NCBI RefSeq assembly: GCF_021245735.1
Contig: NZ_JAJISB010000003.1
Location: 1 to 64,000, forward strand
Length of the DNA: 64,000 nucleotides
Reading direction: 5' to 3'
Source: Brevibacillus daliensis
GTDB lineage: Bacteria > Bacillota > Bacilli > Brevibacillales > Brevibacillaceae
Shown: positions 9,801-15,381 of the stretch, in pieces
Numbering within the stretch: the first letter of the stretch is position 1
Layout of the letters: every line of letters begins with the position of its first letter
Notes under the pieces: model-generated
Told to the model about the DNA's origin: nothing
The model's database searches: none
Seen by the model: only the letters and a program-made list of their open reading frames with translations
Made by a program: the position numbers and the translations under genes

Positions 9801-11778
9801 GTCGGTACTTCTTGCTCCTAAGCTGGAAGAGGCTGGTATTCAGGTTGATGGGGTTTTTGTTGGTGCTATGTTCCCGACACCGCGTATTTCCAATATGTTT
9901 TTCAACATGTGGGAGAAAATATTCCCCACTCAGTTGACGGACAAGGGCAATCGAGACATGTTGAAAATGATTGGAGGTTTAACTAGTGAATTTAGTCCTG
10001 ATGAAACAGAATTTGTTCTTAGGAATTTGAAGCATGATGCAAAGGAATGTGTGAAATGGTATACACAGCACTATAACAGCAAGAAAAATACGAAATGTAA
10101 TGCTCCAATCACATGCATCATTGGAGAGGGCGATAGGGCTACGGAATTTTATCAGGAAAGATATAAGGAATGGGAGCACTTTAGTGAAAATGTGGATTTA
10201 AAAACAATCAAGCATGCAGGACATTTTTTCTTTAAAAACCAAGTAGTGGAGCTAGTTGAGATTATTAAAGAGAAGGTTGACGTATGGAAGGAGCGTTCTT
10301 CTAAGGTATCTGAAACCAAGAAAACGAATGAAAGCAAAGAAAACAAGGTAAGTTTGAAAGCACCTACGAAAAGGCAAGTAGTTCCAAGTATGAATTTGTT
10401 TTTGATGGTTGCCTTAGTGCAGATTATTTCTGAAATAGGCTCAATCTTATCTACGTTCGCAACAGGTATATGGATATTCAATCAAACCCAGGCACTATCG
10501 GAATTTGCCATAATGTTTCTCTTGGGAATGCTTCCTACTATTTTGGTTCTTCCGTTTGCAGGTGCCATTGTAGACAGGTTTGACAGACGTGTAATTCTAA
10601 TTATCAGTGATTTGGTTTTAGCAATATGCCCTTTAGGTTTGCTTATATTGTTATTTGGTAATGAGCTTCAAATTTGGCAAGTATATGTATTTACAATCAT
10701 TACATCTGTTGCAAACTGCTTCAGGCAACCGGCGTATATGGCAGCAATTACGCAGATTACGCCAAAGATGTACCTGCCACAGGCAAATAGTGTTTCTCAA
10801 TTTTCCGTTGCGATAGGAGGAATACTGGCACCAATCTGCGGTGGCGTATTTATGGATTCGATAGGTTTTAAGGGGCTTGTTCTCATTGATTTTGTAACAT
10901 TCGCAATATCCGTTGTAGTTTTGCTCTTTTTGAGATTTCCGGATACCATGTTTACAAGATTAGAGGAACCTATTCGGAAGGAGTTAATGGGTGGCTGGAA
11001 TTTTATCATGAAAAGAAAAAGTTTGGTTGCAATGGTTGTATTTTTTGTTGTAGTTAACTTTTTACTGAGCATGTTTCTGGTTACAATGACACCGCTCATC
11101 CTTTCCTTCACGAATTCATCAATGTTGGGGATTATTAATGCATTTTCAGGAATTGGAGTTCTCTGCGGAGCTATAGCTATGTTAGTAACTGGCGGTATGA
11201 GTAAAAGAGCAAAAGGGATGGTTGGTTTTGTAATTCCGTTAGCAGTTTCAATTATGATTGCAGGAATAAGACCACTACCTATTTTTGCGGCGATTGCTTT
11301 GTTCGGATCCTCTTTGGCTATAACTATTACAAATATTCATTGGCAGTCATTGATACAGGTTAAGGTTGGACTGGAATTGCAAGGACGTGTATTTGCTGTG
11401 AACCGTATGCTGGTGGCTCTATTAGCACCGATTAGCTATATTGTCGCAGCTATATTAGCAGATGAGGTATTCGCGTCTGTACTGACATCTAGTGTATTTG
11501 ATTCACCAATCGTAAACATGATATTAGGCACAGGTGCAGGCCGCGAAATGAGACTTAGTCTGTTAATTGCTGGAGCAGTATTATTTGTTTGGGGCTTAAT
11601 AGGGATCAGGTATAAACCATTGAGTGAAATGGATGATATCCTTGAAGATGCAACTCCAGGCGAAATTATTATTAAAGATAAGGATAAATTACAAGAAATA
11701 GCCGATGAAAAGATTAAAACGTTTTCAGGCGCGTCTGAAAGTGCTAAGAGTGGAGAACTTCCTCCTGTTGCGGGATAA
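847..11778 (+). CDS. three-module NRPS fused to Cys-thioesterase and MFS exporter
   Basis: One 3643-residue cytosolic/membrane polypeptide, GTG start. Domain order by motif: degenerate C-terminal half of a condensation domain without HHxxxDG (about 1-205); A1 (TSGSTGKPKG near 375) and T1 (LGGDSLKA near 747); C2 with HHIISDG (about 935); A2 (TSGSTGNPKG near 1404) and T2 (LGGHSLKA near 1792); C3 with HHIISDG (about 1980); A3 (TSGSTGRPKG near 2447) and T3 (LGGDSFKA near 2843); thioesterase (about 2900-3150) with GHCLG, Cys2980 replacing the usual Ser; then a 10-12 helix MFS transporter (about 3180-3585). Specificity codes read by alignment to GrsA: A1 DAWFLGNVVK, the classical Leu code; A2 DLKNFGTDIK, unassigned; A3 DAKDIGIVDK, close to Glu. 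No epimerase. It likely makes and exports a Leu-X-Glu type tripeptide or derivative; the product is unknown. Repeated near-identical DNA blocks show module duplication. Confidence 0.95.
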   Translation: MKKFLSEGITLGSYIENSTEIEFSPESMNFTINTSLTNRMKAIAEKDKNSVNTLLFTAFAILLFKYTREEENIIENIVSTENISNQYSYSFIKNAINENETFRSASVEENVQFAEFSGGFNKADNYHNVIFDTVTMLKEIPLLKELKFGIWIRFSEISQGINGRIEFNASLFDKNEIKNFSECFINILKEVTENPEIKVCEIDMLSDVEKKRILVEFNDTKEEFPKDKTISVLFEEQVERTPDNIAVVYEDKKLTYRELNEKANQLARVLRYKGVVPDSIVGIMVEPSIEMLIGIMATLKAGGGYLPIDTKYPKERIQYMLEDSRTSILLAQKDLLEIDFRGEIIDLNNEEEYSTEGENLKSVNSSNALAYVIYTSGSTGKPKGVMVEHISLVNLCIWHNNYYEVDESDKAAKYAGVGFDASVWEIFPYLISGASIHIISDELKLDVNKLNKYFEENEISIGFMPTQVFEQFIRLENNSLRRLLTGADTLRYTENKNYEIYNNYGPTEYTVVSTSFKIDREYENIPIGRPISNTKIYIVDKNNNLQPIGVPGEICLSGSGISRGYLHNEDLSKEKFIENPFESGTYMYKTGDLGRWLTDGNIEFLGRIDSQVKIRGYRIELGEIESQLLKYEGIKQAVVLDREDGQGNKYLCAYIVSEEEITVPELRKNLSQSLPTYMIPTYFMQIEKMPVTPNGKINRRALPKPDGEIDTGVEYIAPRNEVEEKLVKIWNEVLEVDRIGINDDFFTLGGDSLKAIKIVLMIQRELNADISVGEIFSHLTVRELGEYIGKTKEAVYSPIEVVEEKELYEVSSAQKRMFALHQFSKQETNYNLPFLLLLEGGLERNKVEETLRKFVQRHEAFRTSFELEAGEIMQRIHQTVECKVEYEEINTDSEEIIKCEVEKFVKPFDLSKAPLLRVKLIRLAAEKHMLMFDMHHIISDGTSMGIFMEEFTKLYKGESLEELSVQYKDYSAWENKMLESEAMKKHEKYWTEIFSDGIPVLDLPMDYQRPALQSFEGESIGFRLDKRLTEKLKKVGKDNGATLYMTLLSAYNILLAKYSGQEDVVVGSATAGRSHDDLQGVVGMFVNTLAMRNYPEGKKSFAEFLGEVKKNALRAYENQNYPFDRLVEALHLRKDVSRNPLFDTMLVLQNTDTKEIELENISIREYAYKGKVSKFDMTLEAEEVGEEIKCNLEYCTKLFKRETIERVIQHYINIVKVVTENPEIKLCEIDMLVEEERHKLLHEFNDTYAEYPRGKSIHELFEEQVERTPDNIAIVYEDKKLTYRELNSKANQVARTLRIEGIEENKTVGILISRSAELLIGILGVLKAGGTYLPIDTQYPTDRIEYMLKDSGTGILLTQESYRKQTEGLGIKVVGIEKILETSEESVGNLNLKYRPDRQMYLIYTSGSTGNPKGATVRADSFSNLMNWFTRDFEINESDNILLIAPVGFDLAQKNLYASLIKGGRLIVLPEKIYSYNNVLTLMDEQKITIVNCTPSAFQLIVDTSSDYHELRQLKWVFLGGEPINIPKLLSWIDTPYYQAEIVNTYGPTECTDIATYYRIPNEQINNIEVVPIGKPIDNVKLYIVNKDYQLLTVGQPGELCIAGDSLGTGYMNKPELTAERFVPNPFVPGTRMYRTGDLARWLPDGNVEYLGRIDHQVKIRGFRIELGEIENQLLFYPNVKEAVVVARGEGGSKYLCAYIVGDKELTVGELREYLSKVLPDYMVPSYFVQLDRFPLTPNGKVDRKALPEPDGSMETGTEYEAPRNEMEEKLAKIWQEVLGVEKVGINDNFFVLGGHSLKAIKMAAIVQRDLLAEISVDETFKNPTVRELAEYIGNTKEAEYSPIEAVEERELYEVSSAQKRLFALHQFSKEEISYNIPYVLVFEGKLDRDKLSESFAKLVQRHEVFRTCFEVEDGEIKQKIHEAVEFRVEYEERNTDSEEMVTSEAEKFVKPFDLAKAPLLRVKLIKLATEKHVVMIDMHHIISDGTSMGIILEEFTKLYKGEDLEELKVQYKDYSAWEHKMLESEAMKKQEEYWTKIFSDEIPVLNLPIDYPRPSFQSFEGENIGFSLDKHVTEKLKNICKTKEVTLYMTLLSAYNVLLSKYSGQEDIVVGSPILGRSHADLQHMVGMFVNTLAMRNYPGRTKTFAGFLQEVKKNALCAYENQNYQFDRLVENLNLRKDLSRNPLFDTMFVLQNTDAKEIELDEARIKQLQFERGVSKFDITLGAEEKGEEIRFELEYCTKLFKRETIERMIEHFKNIVKAVTENPEIQLCKIEMLSEEEKKEIVVDFNNTKTQYPMDKTICEVFEEQVKKTPDNIAVVYEDRKLTYRELNEKANQLAGVLRGKGVKADTIVGIMVDRSVELMVGIMGIIKAGGAYLPISPEYPSDRIKYMLEDSKATLLLTQKHLVHTIQFDGIALDLEDEQLYQGNKMNLEIVNNSNDLAYVIYTSGSTGRPKGVMIQHGNVINLVTGLGKIIYDQYTGPLHVALVAQYVFDASVKQIFASLLRGDCLHIIPEDYRTIGEKLVEYYIDNSIDVSDGTPSHLKLILSDNREKIKDMTVKHFILGGEELTVQAVKDLFTLCGERKPEITNIYGPTECCVDSTAFLIDRERLDLLNTIPIGRPLVNYRVYVLDKDNNPQPVGVAGELCIAGDGLARGYLNNPELTEEKFVANPFAPGERMYKTGDLVKWLADGNIEFLGRIDHQVKIRGYRIEIGEIEATIKRHPSVQDSVVLVREDSAGENRIVAYIVPKTNSDEKYSEAGLKEYVKKKLPQYMVPAKFVQLESIPLNTNGKVDRFALPEPDMLQRDSDEGFIAPRNKEEIEMAEIWAQILGIEKIGIDDDFFDLGGDSFKAIKLVRSISNNLGVMELFKNSTVRELVAYLSKDVANNRTMLHELTKPVDEKNKVVSLICFPYGGGSAISYQPLANSLPKNYSLYAVELPGHDYSCPDEELVSIEESAARCLEEIIQKVKGPVVLYGHCLGATMSVLLAPKLEEAGIQVDGVFVGAMFPTPRISNMFFNMWEKIFPTQLTDKGNRDMLKMIGGLTSEFSPDETEFVLRNLKHDAKECVKWYTQHYNSKKNTKCNAPITCIIGEGDRATEFYQERYKEWEHFSENVDLKTIKHAGHFFFKNQVVELVEIIKEKVDVWKERSSKVSETKKTNESKENKVSLKAPTKRQVVPSMNLFLMVALVQIISEIGSILSTFATGIWIFNQTQALSEFAIMFLLGMLPTILVLPFAGAIVDRFDRRVILIISDLVLAICPLGLLILLFGNELQIWQVYVFTIITSVANCFRQPAYMAAITQITPKMYLPQANSVSQFSVAIGGILAPICGGVFMDSIGFKGLVLIDFVTFAISVVVLLFLRFPDTMFTRLEEPIRKELMGGWNFIMKRKSLVAMVVFFVVVNFLLSMFLVTMTPLILSFTNSSMLGIINAFSGIGVLCGAIAMLVTGGMSKRAKGMVGFVIPLAVSIMIAGIRPLPIFAAIALFGSSLAITITNIHWQSLIQVKVGLELQGRVFAVNRMLVALLAPISYIVAAILADEVFASVLTSSVFDSPIVNMILGTGAGREMRLSLLIAGAVLFVWGLIGIRYKPLSEMDDILEDATPGEIIIKDKDKLQEIADEKIKTFSGASESAKSGELPPVAG

Positions 11779-11881
11779 TGTAGATAGAAAATGTGTACAG
11801 TGCAAAAGAGCCATGCAGTAACATGACTTCCCGCGCAATAGCCACTTTTAAGAGCGGTGGGCTTCAAAAGACGAATCGATC

Positions 11882-11925
11882 AGAAATAGACCGTTACCTT
11901 GATCAGGGCGGTCTATTTCTTATTT
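11882..11925. terminator. terminator between convergent NRPS and PPTase genes
   Basis: A perfect 12-bp stem, AGAAATAGACCG (11882-11893) with CGGTCTATTTCT (11909-11920), flanked by T/A-rich sequence on both sides, so it can serve both convergent genes. Confidence 0.75.
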
Positions 11926-11991
11926 CTGGAAATTTCAAACGAAAATGACTGAAGTATGGAGTGGAAATGCCGATTAATATTTATTTGTGGC

Positions 11992-12060
11992 GAATTGATA
12001 GAAACTATTTGTAAGGAATATGGGCTGAAAATTGCTGAGGTTGGTGTGAACAGGATTAAG
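11992..12060 (+). pseudogene. IS200/IS605 tnpA-like fragment
   Basis: In one frame this reads ELIETICKEYGLKIAEVGVN, which resembles the segment of Y1 (IS200) transposases just before the conserved HxH motif. The reading frame has no start and breaks immediately after, so only about 23 codons remain. It may be debris of a single-strand transposon. Assignment is by eye on a short stretch. Confidence 0.3.
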
Positions 12061-12074
12061 TATATTTATGTTCG

Positions 12075-12800
12075 TTACATTTTGGTTTGAGACTTTTGAG
12101 TTAGTTCCTCAAGTTTGCACCTATGAAGATAATTCTCAACTACTTGATAGCCAGGAGTTATGTCAATTTTTTTGGGAAAAATATCCTTTTGTGAACAAAC
12201 AGACATTTTGTATTGGGAATCTATACTATATTGTTGAAAATACCATTCATCCCCATTATCAACTAAAGAAATCCTTCCTTCGCTCTTTATGATAGAAAAG
12301 GTATCTAGTGGATGGTATAACCCTTTTCCAATAGCTTTTATATAGCTTTCTTTTAGTGTCCATAAATCATAAAAGTAGAGAATCCTTTCTTCTGCAGGCA
12401 GAGAATTCAACGTAGCAACCTCCAGTTTAGAGAAAATCTTATCTGATATTCTAATATCTATATCCTCAATTTTTTCAATATCTATTCCCACTAGAAAAGG
12501 TGCGGTGACACAAACAATCCAATCACCAGAATGAGATATATTAAAGTAATAATCTGGATTTTGTTCCCAAAAAGGCTTCCCATATTTATTTGTTGTTAGA
12601 AGAAACTCATTGTGTCTCATTCTAAAGGTTTCCATGATTGAAGTGCGAATTAGTAATTGCGCGATAAGTGAACGCCAAGCATCTTTGAATTTGACAAACT
12701 TACCTATTTTGATCCTTGACTCTGTCGGTAGATATTCCAGTATGTCTTTTAAGTCATAAGAATAAAGCAATTCTTCTAAATAAGCTGCACGTATCTTCAC
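12075..12800 (-). CDS. Sfp-type 4'-phosphopantetheinyl transferase
   Basis: A 241-residue enzyme that transfers phosphopantetheine from CoA to the serine of carrier domains, here most plausibly T1-T3 of the neighbouring NRPS. Family signatures are visible: FNISHSGD (86-93), the Mg-binding VGIDIE (104-109) and WTLKESYIKA (147-156), the WxxKEAxxK-type motif. Length is normal for Sfp/Gsp proteins (about 225-240). It is convergent with the NRPS and separated by a shared terminator, so it is not in the same operon. Sfp-type enzymes are promiscuous, so action on other carrier proteins is possible. Confidence 0.93.
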   Translation of the reverse strand: MKIRAAYLEELLYSYDLKDILEYLPTESRIKIGKFVKFKDAWRSLIAQLLIRTSIMETFRMRHNEFLLTTNKYGKPFWEQNPDYYFNISHSGDWIVCVTAPFLVGIDIEKIEDIDIRISDKIFSKLEVATLNSLPAEERILYFYDLWTLKESYIKAIGKGLYHPLDTFSIIKSEGRISLVDNGDEWYFQQYSIDSQYKMSVCSQKDIFPKKIDITPGYQVVENYLHRCKLEELTQKSQTKM

Positions 12801-13160
12801 CTGTTTTCCCCTATCATAACCTATTATCTCTTTTCTCTTTCGTATATCTAAACCTAAGAATAAATATTTTTTAGTTTTCTAAAGAGGAAAGTTTGCTACT
12901 CACTATAATAGTATTTTACTACCATTAAATACTCAAGATACAATTCTTGTTTGTACACTACATTTATGTATAATTATATCTACTCCAGTTTTATTGTCAG
13001 TTGGCAACTTAATGATAGAAAGTGGGATATAGATGTTAGGAATTGAGAATATTGATATAACGGCTTACAACTATTGTCTTTGGCTACATACAGCCACTTT
13101 TCAAAGTACTCAAACAATGATGGATTCATTCGGCACTAGGTAGCCCCACACCATCAAGAC
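12801..13160. other. AT-rich intergenic stretch
   Basis: About 360 bases with no recognisable gene. A 36-codon open frame (13033-13143, plus strand) follows a weak GAAAGTGGG site but has no homology that I recognise. The PPTase promoter should lie near 12801-12950 on the minus strand. Confidence 0.4.
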
Positions 13161-13376
13161 CTAGATATCGTTCATTTTTTCTCTTCGCTCCTTGTTTTGG
13201 AATGCAATTATAACTTCATAAGCATCTTTAGGACTTAGTTTTGCCTTTTCAGCCTCTTCAAGGGCTATTTCAATAGTACGGAATCGAGGGACTAATTCCC
13301 CCTCATCATAGTTTAAATAGTATCGTCCATTCTCCACACTTATTTCAACCCCGTAATCAGAAAATATTACACTCAT
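13161..13376 (-). CDS. small immunity-like hypothetical protein
   Basis: A 71-residue acidic/charged soluble protein with a good GAGGGAG site 7 bases before its ATG. It begins 12 bases after the stop of the 13389-13739 frame, in the same direction, which is the usual order and spacing of a polymorphic toxin tail followed by its immunity gene. No catalytic motif and no membrane segment are visible. The immunity role is inferred from size and position only; an ordinary hypothetical protein is the alternative. Confidence 0.6.
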   Translation of the reverse strand: MSVIFSDYGVEISVENGRYYLNYDEGELVPRFRTIEIALEEAEKAKLSPKDAYEVIIAFQNKERREKMNDI

Positions 13377-13388
13377 ATTAACGCTCCC

Positions 13389-13739
13389 TCACTTTAATAT
13401 TTCAGTAACGATGAGTTTGTCTAAAGGTACTTGATCTATTGTCGCTTCAGGTATTCCACCACCCGTATAACCTCCAGGAATCCACTGTGAATTTGCTGCT
13501 ACCTCATTGCCATCGGGCATTCTTAAACCTGTCGGCTTTGGTATATTTACACGAACAGGCGAACTTTGGCGAATTTTGTAAATATTTATCCAAAAAGCTG
13601 GTAATTTAGTTGTAAATATTGTAACATAGTAAGGGGCTATTTTTTTGGAATTTTCATTCACAAGGTTATTCAAGGTGGGAATAGTATTAGCAGCGGTTGA
13701 ATTTTCATAATACATACAAGGGAGAGACACAATTAACAA
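13389..13739 (-). pseudogene. probable C-terminal remnant of a secreted toxin-like protein
   Basis: A frame of up to 116 codons with no convincing ribosome binding site. Its TTG end overlaps the start of the divergent lipoprotein gene at 13739. The last 60 residues are rich in Gly/Pro turns (RMPDGNEVAANSQWIPGGYT), a style typical of the extreme C-termini of polymorphic/Rhs-like toxins, and it directly precedes an immunity-sized gene. The missing N-terminal delivery region suggests a truncated or orphan toxin cassette. I do not recognise the toxin family. Confidence 0.35.
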
Positions 13740-14260
13740 TGAAAAAGATATTAATATTTGTATTAGCTATTTCTATGGTTGCTATCCTTGCGGCATGTGG
13801 TGGGACAGACAACGTAACAGTTTTTAAGAGTAAAGACAACAAGTTTCAAGTAAGTGCCTCTAGTAGTTGGAAAGATGCGAACGGCATGCTACATCCAGAA
13901 AGTGATCTTGAAATCTATGATCCTCAAAAAGAAAAATATTTCATGGCACTACTCGAATCAAAAGAGGATTTCACAGATTCTTCACTACAAAAGTATTATG
14001 ATACAGTTACCGAATCATTCGTTTCTTCATTAGACACTCCAAAACAAGGAGATGTAAAAGAAGTTACGATTAATGGTAATAAGGCGCTACAATATACGCT
14101 TGAAGGTACTTCAGACAATTTAAATGTTGCTTATTTAGTCACAGTTATCGAAACACCTACACATTATGGTCAATTGATGGTTTGGACACTTAAGAGCAAT
14201 TGGGATGGATATAAAGACGAATATACGAATTTGATCAACAGTTTTAAAGAAGCAAATTAA
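13739..14260 (+). CDS. secreted lipoprotein, PsbP-like fold possible
   Basis: A 173-residue protein that starts with a lipoprotein signal peptide: positive KK, a hydrophobic core and lipobox LAAC near residue 20, so it should be lipidated and anchored outside the membrane. The mature part has the alternating strands and FKEAN-like end helix seen in small PsbP/DUF1795-type lipoproteins, but this is only a visual impression. I chose ATG 13739 over the upstream in-frame 13697 because the signal peptide begins here and a GGGAGAG site precedes it at about 14 bases. Function unknown. Confidence 0.8.
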   Translation: MKKILIFVLAISMVAILAACGGTDNVTVFKSKDNKFQVSASSSWKDANGMLHPESDLEIYDPQKEKYFMALLESKEDFTDSSLQKYYDTVTESFVSSLDTPKQGDVKEVTINGNKALQYTLEGTSDNLNVAYLVTVIETPTHYGQLMVWTLKSNWDGYKDEYTNLINSFKEAN

Positions 14261-14336
14261 TCCCTGACCTCTTGACCTGTATAGTTCTGAAAATACCCCA
14301 TTAGCATGATACTTAATTATAAATAATAGCCTTTAT

Positions 14337-14543
14337 TTAGGGGCTGTCCAATACGTCACTAAAAAGTAAAAGCAGATGGAGATAAACGTACGTTTTAACT
14401 CCATCTGCTTTTTTTTTGGGGTTATTGAAAGTAGTTAGGCGGATGTCCGCAACTTTTAATAGATTGTGTGCTATTTTACTTGAGTTAGATGCCCTTTTTT
14501 GAGTATCTATCATTTGACTAGCTCTCCTTTTAGTAATTATCAC
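14337..14543 (-). mobile_element. IS1182-type transposase C-terminal remnant with terminal repeat
   Basis: The minus-strand frame contains KIAHNLLKVADIRL, resembling the C-terminal tail of IS1182-family DDE transposases. It ends at a GGGGCTGTCC-like sequence at 14340-14349 typical of such terminal repeats. Only about 65 codons are left. A strong terminator hairpin lies inside (14371-14409). Family assignment is tentative. Confidence 0.4.
14371..14416 (+). terminator. strong intrinsic terminator
   Basis: Stem AGCAGATGGAG (14371-14381) with CTCCATCTGCT (14399-14409), then a run of T. It can end lipoprotein transcription and may be native to the IS remnant. Confidence 0.75.
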
Positions 14544-14561
14544 TTTGCTGATATCAACTGC

Positions 14562-14956
14562 GCGGTATTCTTCTCAATCACCATATTCATAAGTATAGCT
14601 ATAGGCTGCATCAAAGCAAGCATGATGAATGTCCATGACCGTATAGTCTGGCATAGTAAGTTCTAAGATTGCTTGTTTAACGAGTCAGTGAATCCCATAA
14701 GAAGCAAGGGTTCCCAAAAGGTATATATGATGGCAGCTATATATCTGGCTTGAACAATATGTTTGCGTTTAATGGGCAGTGTAATCAGAAAATGATGGTT
14801 ATTGTTTTTGATATCCATCATCGTACCTAGATTAAGTAAAGCGAATGCAGTTAAGATACCCACAAAGTGAATAGACGATGAAAATTTTGGTATAAAAGAG
14901 ACACTGAATACAGCCAGAATCAGGATACTCATCCATAAGTGTTCAACAGTCCGCAC
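14562..14956 (-). pseudogene. ABC-2 type permease fragment
   Basis: The frame starting at 14956 reads as membrane helices followed by LPIKRKHIVQARYIAAIIY, the characteristic cytosolic loop of ABC-2 permeases. It meets a stop at 14663-14665, after which the same frame continues with a further hydrophobic segment (FIMLALMQPIAILMNMVIE). The upstream end is cut exactly where the repeated 22-bp hairpin of 14953-14974 begins, so a mobile element or recombination event has removed the N-terminal part. No cognate ATPase is adjacent in this orientation except the unrelated MacB-like pair. Confidence 0.6.
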
Positions 14957-14999
14957 TCAACACATGTGGAGTGCGTAGTGTCAATACATCGCATTGACA
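14953..14999 (+). repeat. second copy of transposon-end hairpin
   Basis: 14953-14974 repeats 91-112 at 21 of 22 positions, forming a 6-bp stem around a loop containing the palindrome CACATGTG. It is followed by a second stem, TGTCAAT (14979-14985) with ATTGACA (14993-14999). Same orientation as the first copy, so the two bracket the NRPS segment. Confidence 0.6.
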
Positions 15000-15052
15000 A
15001 ATAATGGGGATACCTAAACCGAATGGATTGTTGAATAAACCCTATTTGAAAA

Positions 15053-15086
15053 AAACTAAGCTATTTGAATAAGCTTAGTTTTTTTG
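15053..15086 (+). terminator. strong intrinsic terminator
   Basis: Perfect 10-bp stem AAACTAAGCT (15053-15062) with AGCTTAGTTT (15072-15081) followed by TTTT. It parallels the hairpin that follows the first copy of the repeat at 173-203. Confidence 0.75.
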
Positions 15087-15381
15087 TCCTTAAGAATTTT
15101 GCAAGATATCTGTGTATGCTATTAAAAAGAATAGGGGATTGAACAAGCATGTCACAATTATTTGATTTCTACAGTGGCAAGAGATTAAGTTGCGAGTTGG
15201 TGCTATAGGGAGAGTGTAAAGTTAATTGAGCTTACTGGGAATATAATGGCGTTCTTACCAAACCTAAAGCAAAATCAATAATAGAAAAAATCGAACTATT
15301 GGAATTCAAAAGTAAATGTTGGGTCATCAGCAAGCAAAGCTGAGGACTTTTGGTTAATTTTAGGGATGAAGCTTAAAAGTT
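15087..15381. other. intergenic, no gene seen
   Basis: About 295 bases downstream of the ABC exporter on the minus strand. Short frames exist but none has support. Confidence 0.4.

Noticed and set aside
13697-13738. Upstream extension of the lipoprotein gene
   Set aside because: The signal peptide and lipobox spacing fit ATG 13739; the extension would destroy the signal sequence.
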